Shown here in pieces: positions 44,566 to 47,731 of a DNA stretch of 47,731 nucleotides. Numbering within the stretch: position 1 is the stretch's first letter; the number at the start of each line of letters is the position of its first letter. The notes beneath the pieces were generated by a model. That model had not been told where the DNA came from. It was given only the letters and a program-made list of their open reading frames with translations, and searched no databases. The translations under genes were made by a program, and so were the position numbers. The stretch is from positions 1-47,731 of the forward strand of contig JAOAQY010000159.1 in the NCBI GenBank assembly GCA_025210965.1, read 5' to 3'. This DNA is from Tissierellales bacterium. GTDB lineage: Bacteria; Bacillota; Clostridia; Tissierellales; JAOAQY01.

Positions 44566-44614
44566 CAAATTTATTAGTTTTTTATCTTATTTTCGTATTG
44601 TCATCAAATTTTCA

Positions 44615-44649
44615 CAAAAAAAACACCCAGGCGTCACATCCTAGGTGTT
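44615..44649 (-). terminator. Terminator after the large SLH protein gene
   Basis: AACACCTAGG (44649-44640) pairs with CCTGGGTGTT (44631-44622) with one wobble, followed by seven T (44621-44615). Confidence 0.85.
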
Positions 44650-44662
44650 TTTACTCCAATTT

Positions 44663-47494
44663 CTATTCATACATTTCTATCGGATACGTTTTTTCACTAT
44701 TTTTGTCAATTCTTACCTCTATTTCTCCAATAGCTTCTTTTTCGTCGTCATATAGGTATATTTTCACATAGTCCTCATCATCACGAGCATCATAGTTCTG
44801 CGCTTCACCATATTCTCTGAAAAAATCTTCGTTCATTCTCTTTAATCTATAATACTTCCCAACTGGAGCTGATTGAACAACTATCTTTTGCAAATTAAAC
44901 ATAAAATTAGATATTCTAACTTCTGCAAAATAAGTTTTTCCACCTTCAGCAAGCTTATCTGGTTCCTCCATTTCAACTATTGCATCAACTTTTTGATCTT
45001 CATCATAGTGAATTGAAACAAAATTACCCGCTTCTATATCTCCAAAAGCTTCGTGCTCTGAACTAAATTCAACTTCAAACTGGTTATCATCATCAAATTT
45101 ATTAACTGGAGTATCTGTATCTTCTCCAAATCCAAGAGTAATGTTGTTCTTATCTACATCCAACACTTTATAGACATAATCAGTATCTCCTTCAATCAAA
45201 ACTTTTGCTTTTACTATGTCTTTTGCATCATTATATATTACATTTCCAAGTACAATGTCTCCAACTTCCAATTCCTTTTCTGCTGCCATTTTAGCAACTC
45301 TAGAATCAGCTATCTTGTGTACTCTCTTGACATCATCCGAACTCTCAAGTTCTATATAATCAGCATCATCATTTAAATCAATATCTACAATCTTTCTGAT
45401 AATTTCTTTTGTTCTTGCTCCATCAGAATTACCACTAGGTTTAGCAAATAGATATCGGACTCTATTGCTAACATTTTTATAAGGTATCAATGCTGCACTT
45501 AAAGGATACTTCTCACTAACAGCATATTTTTTGAGAAAATACTCTGGTGTCATTCCCTGCAAATCTGTACCCAATACTACTACTCTTGTGTCAACAAAAT
45601 CATATTCATCAAACTCATAGTATTTTTCGTTAACTGGATCCTGAACTAATATATAATCATCTTTTGCTCTTTTAGTTCTAAACCAAGCCTCATCCATATC
45701 TACAAATGTCAACTCTGTGATTATATTCCCTTTTAATTGTAGGTAAACAAGAGCATCTTTCTCTGCATCCTTTATTAATTTTCTCAACTCTCTAATATTC
45801 TCTGAAGGCGTTCCCTCCATTTTTTCAAAATTATCGCTATCGTATAACTCTTCAAGTTTTACCTTATAATACTCAGTATCTAAATCAATATCATACGTTC
45901 TCTTCGAATTGTTCGAATCCTTAACAACTACTTCATCTACAAAAATATCTTTTACTAAAGCAAACACTCCTGTATCATACTCTATACCCGCTGTAATCAT
46001 CTGTACTTTACCATATATATCCAAATTTATGGTTACTTGCTTATCAAAACTATCATCTATAACCTTATGGAAATTATTTTCTTCTAAAGTTTCATATTGA
46101 ACTCCATTTTCAGAATAAATACAATTACCGATAGGTTCATCTTCAAAACTTAATTCATATTCTTTACCATTAACTATGATTTTCTTCTTGCTTATACTTA
46201 TCTTCTCCAGCTTTCCTAAAATTTGGGCTTGATGATCTATTATTGCAAATTCTCCTTCATCATAATAAGCCATATCACCAGCTTTAACGTTAGAAGCTTT
46301 CCCTCTTTTCAAATCATAATAATCACCATTTTTCTCAAATGAAAGCACAAAAATATCTTCTAGCTCTACTGCATCTTTGATTCCGCCTCTTCTATCATCT
46401 CTCACTCTCATACTGCCATTTCTCACTGAATCTATTGGTCCAATTTCATCAATATCATAAGCATCAATAAACATTACTTTACCATTTGATACCGTTACTT
46501 TTGCAAAATCTACAGATTCATAATCAACAAAATCAACATATGATATATCTTCACTATTTACATACACTTGATAAATTCTATTTGAAGTCTGATTACCAAA
46601 TCTATCTTCTTTTTGAACAGTATATTTTCTATCATTTATCGTTATAGAATTTTTACTTATATCTTCTACTTTCCCAGTTAAATAATCATACTCTGGGTCT
46701 ATTCTTATAGATTTTATACTGTCACCTAAAAAATCTACTTCAACTACTTTCCCAAGAAAAACCTCTGGATCTTCATTTTCTTTAAGTATATACTCAAATT
46801 GCGTACCACCTTTTGGTGATTTCCTAGCTTCTCCAATACTTTGGATCAACTCTATTACTAATTTACCTGAATCTATACTCTCAACCCTATCGTTTTCTAT
46901 AACAAGACCTTTAACTACCGTCGATTTAACTTCTCCATCCTCTGATTGATGGAATAAACCATTATATACCAGTCTAAATACAGTTTCTCTTTTCGCCGGA
47001 GCCTTCGCTTCACTCATTCTGACATCTTCAAAAATCCCAAGGTCAGAAGCTCTAACTAAATAATTTGTAGGCCAATTTCCAACTGTTATTTCTCCATCAA
47101 CAATTCTAACAACTATAGTAACTGCTTCAGCTAATGTAATTTTCTTTTCTGGTCTAAACGTTTTATCGTTATATCCCTTCAAAAGGCCCTTTCCCGCAGC
47201 TACATTCACATAACCCGTATACCATCTACCCGCTTCTACATCTTTAAAATTACTATTATAGCTTGAACTTTTTGCAAGCCCTTCTAGGTCAAGCATACGA
47301 ACCGCTATCGCTGCAAATTCAGCTCTAGTAATCTCCTGGTCTAGTCCAAACGTCCCATCTTCATATCCTGAAATAATCCCTTTTTCACTTAACACTTCAA
47401 CAAAATTGTTTTCCGAGTTTTCTACTGCCAATATACTATTTGAAATGCCCAAAATTAAAACTAAACACAATAGCAGGCTATATAATTTCTTCAA
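44663..47494 (-). CDS. Large S-layer protein with SLH domains and an A-type acidic module
   Basis: A 943-residue exported protein. I take a TTG start at 47494, 7 bases after AGGAGG, since the GTG at 47515 would contain the site. A signal peptide is followed by three SLH domains (to about residue 185), with 'LSEKGIISGYEDGTFGLDQEITRAEFAAIA' and 'AAGKGLLKGYNDKTFRPEKKITLAEAVTIV' (quoted in outline: L-x-x-x-G-I-I-x-G-Y-x-D-G-T-F). A long mixed-beta region follows. Near residue 775-850 stands one copy of the A module of the 817-residue Asp-rich protein ('VYKVLDVDKNNITLGFGEDT', then E-A-G-N-F-V). It is much less acidic overall than its two neighbours. Likely a main wall-attached S-layer or surface protein. 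It has its own promoter and terminator. Confidence 0.9.
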   Translation of the reverse strand: MKKLYSLLLCLVLILGISNSILAVENSENNFVEVLSEKGIISGYEDGTFGLDQEITRAEFAAIAVRMLDLEGLAKSSSYNSNFKDVEAGRWYTGYVNVAAGKGLLKGYNDKTFRPEKKITLAEAVTIVVRIVDGEITVGNWPTNYLVRASDLGIFEDVRMSEAKAPAKRETVFRLVYNGLFHQSEDGEVKSTVVKGLVIENDRVESIDSGKLVIELIQSIGEARKSPKGGTQFEYILKENEDPEVFLGKVVEVDFLGDSIKSIRIDPEYDYLTGKVEDISKNSITINDRKYTVQKEDRFGNQTSNRIYQVYVNSEDISYVDFVDYESVDFAKVTVSNGKVMFIDAYDIDEIGPIDSVRNGSMRVRDDRRGGIKDAVELEDIFVLSFEKNGDYYDLKRGKASNVKAGDMAYYDEGEFAIIDHQAQILGKLEKISISKKKIIVNGKEYELSFEDEPIGNCIYSENGVQYETLEENNFHKVIDDSFDKQVTINLDIYGKVQMITAGIEYDTGVFALVKDIFVDEVVVKDSNNSKRTYDIDLDTEYYKVKLEELYDSDNFEKMEGTPSENIRELRKLIKDAEKDALVYLQLKGNIITELTFVDMDEAWFRTKRAKDDYILVQDPVNEKYYEFDEYDFVDTRVVVLGTDLQGMTPEYFLKKYAVSEKYPLSAALIPYKNVSNRVRYLFAKPSGNSDGARTKEIIRKIVDIDLNDDADYIELESSDDVKRVHKIADSRVAKMAAEKELEVGDIVLGNVIYNDAKDIVKAKVLIEGDTDYVYKVLDVDKNNITLGFGEDTDTPVNKFDDDNQFEVEFSSEHEAFGDIEAGNFVSIHYDEDQKVDAIVEMEEPDKLAEGGKTYFAEVRISNFMFNLQKIVVQSAPVGKYYRLKRMNEDFFREYGEAQNYDARDDEDYVKIYLYDDEKEAIGEIEVRIDKNSEKTYPIEMYE

Positions 47495-47539
47495 TTTTAA
47501 ATCCTCCTTTTTCACTTACATAACTTTTAATCAACCTTA

Positions 47540-47548
47540 ATTATACCA
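47540..47548 (-). promoter_or_regulatory. Extended -10 promoter of the large SLH protein gene
   Basis: On the minus strand, TG-G-TATAAT spans 47548-47540. There is no clear -35, but the extended -10 is a perfect match. The start would lie close to the ribosome site, giving a short leader. Confidence 0.55.
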
Positions 47549-47613
47549 CGAATCAATAAAAAAAAGTGTAGATTTGATGACAAATCAAGATTCTATTTGT
47601 GTTAAATTTCACC

Positions 47614-47682
47614 AAAAAACAAGCACACTATTTATTTAATCAAACCACTTTCTCAAAGTTTGAACTAAACATAGTATGCTTG
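47614..47682 (-). terminator. Long two-tier terminator of a gene beyond the window
   Basis: The outer 12-bp stem is CAAGCATACTAT (47682-47671) with ATAGTGTGCTTG (47631-47620), one GT wobble, followed by six T (47619-47614). The interior contains a second stem, TCAAAC (47663-47658) with GTTTGA (47645-47640). It closes an upstream minus-strand gene that is outside the window. Confidence 0.75.
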
Positions 47683-47731
47683 CAAATTATAATTTAATCT
47701 TTAGTTAAAAACTACTAACTTTTTATTCACC

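Overview
The window is low-GC, gene-dense chromosomal DNA from a Gram-positive anaerobe of the class Clostridia (Bacillota). The evidence is consistent strong GGAGG-type ribosome sites, the block of upp, rpiB, a long Sua5, prfA, prmC, tdk, rpmE and rho, DUF1659/DUF2922 small proteins, and S-layer homology (SLH) proteins. A genus cannot be assigned from sequence alone. Most genes lie on the minus strand. I see no insertion sequence, prophage or CRISPR array, and one tRNA gene.

Layout. 1-6.8 kb: the edge of a probable aroE, an AlkD-like DNA repair protein, a DUF6544-like membrane protein, a lone chemotaxis receptor, an exported amidase (plus strand), tRNA-Leu(CAA) and dCMP deaminase. 6.8-9.5 kb: a plus-strand two-component system, a 7TMR-DISM/LytS-type kinase split by an apparent single-base frameshift, followed by a LytTR regulator. 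9.5-13.2 kb: a YibE/F membrane protein, an exported 5'-nucleotidase with LysM, and a 32-residue membrane peptide whose end overlaps the end of upp. 13.2-22.5 kb: housekeeping genes (upp, rpiB, sua5, a CPA2 antiporter with a small membrane protein, prfA, prmC, tdk, rpmE, rho, transaldolase). 22.6-27.2 kb: a response regulator with an HD-GYP domain, a MotB/OmpA-like and a MotA/ExbB-like protein, and a membrane protein that looks like a WecA/MraY-type transferase lacking its catalytic acids. 27.3-31.2 kb: DUF2922 and DUF1659 proteins, an exported S41 protease, an SLH-like exported protein and a zinc-ribbon membrane protein. 31.5-47.5 kb: a cell-surface region with a transglutaminase-like protein, a lytic transglycosylase, a 1108-residue SecA with a large C-terminal extension, a co-transcribed 222-residue unknown, an Asp-rich repeat protein, two SLH proteins, and a degenerate metallo-beta-lactamase-fold protein with a lamin-tail domain.

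The most interesting part is 34.4-47.5 kb. A SecA whose tail is a coiled linker plus beta-rich modules, instead of the usual short zinc-binding end, sits with an unknown tightly coupled gene beside four large exported proteins. Three of these carry strings of small beta modules studded with aspartates, and one module type is shared by two of them. This resembles the known pairing of accessory SecA2 with S-layer genes in Clostridioides difficile and Bacillus anthracis, but with a different SecA architecture and a very acidic surface layer. That these genes form one export-and-assembly system is inference. Other points are a probable Zorya-like (but not Zorya) motor pair, the pseudo-transferase, a structured leader upstream of the transglutaminase gene, and a 108-bp inverted-repeat element between two convergent surface genes.
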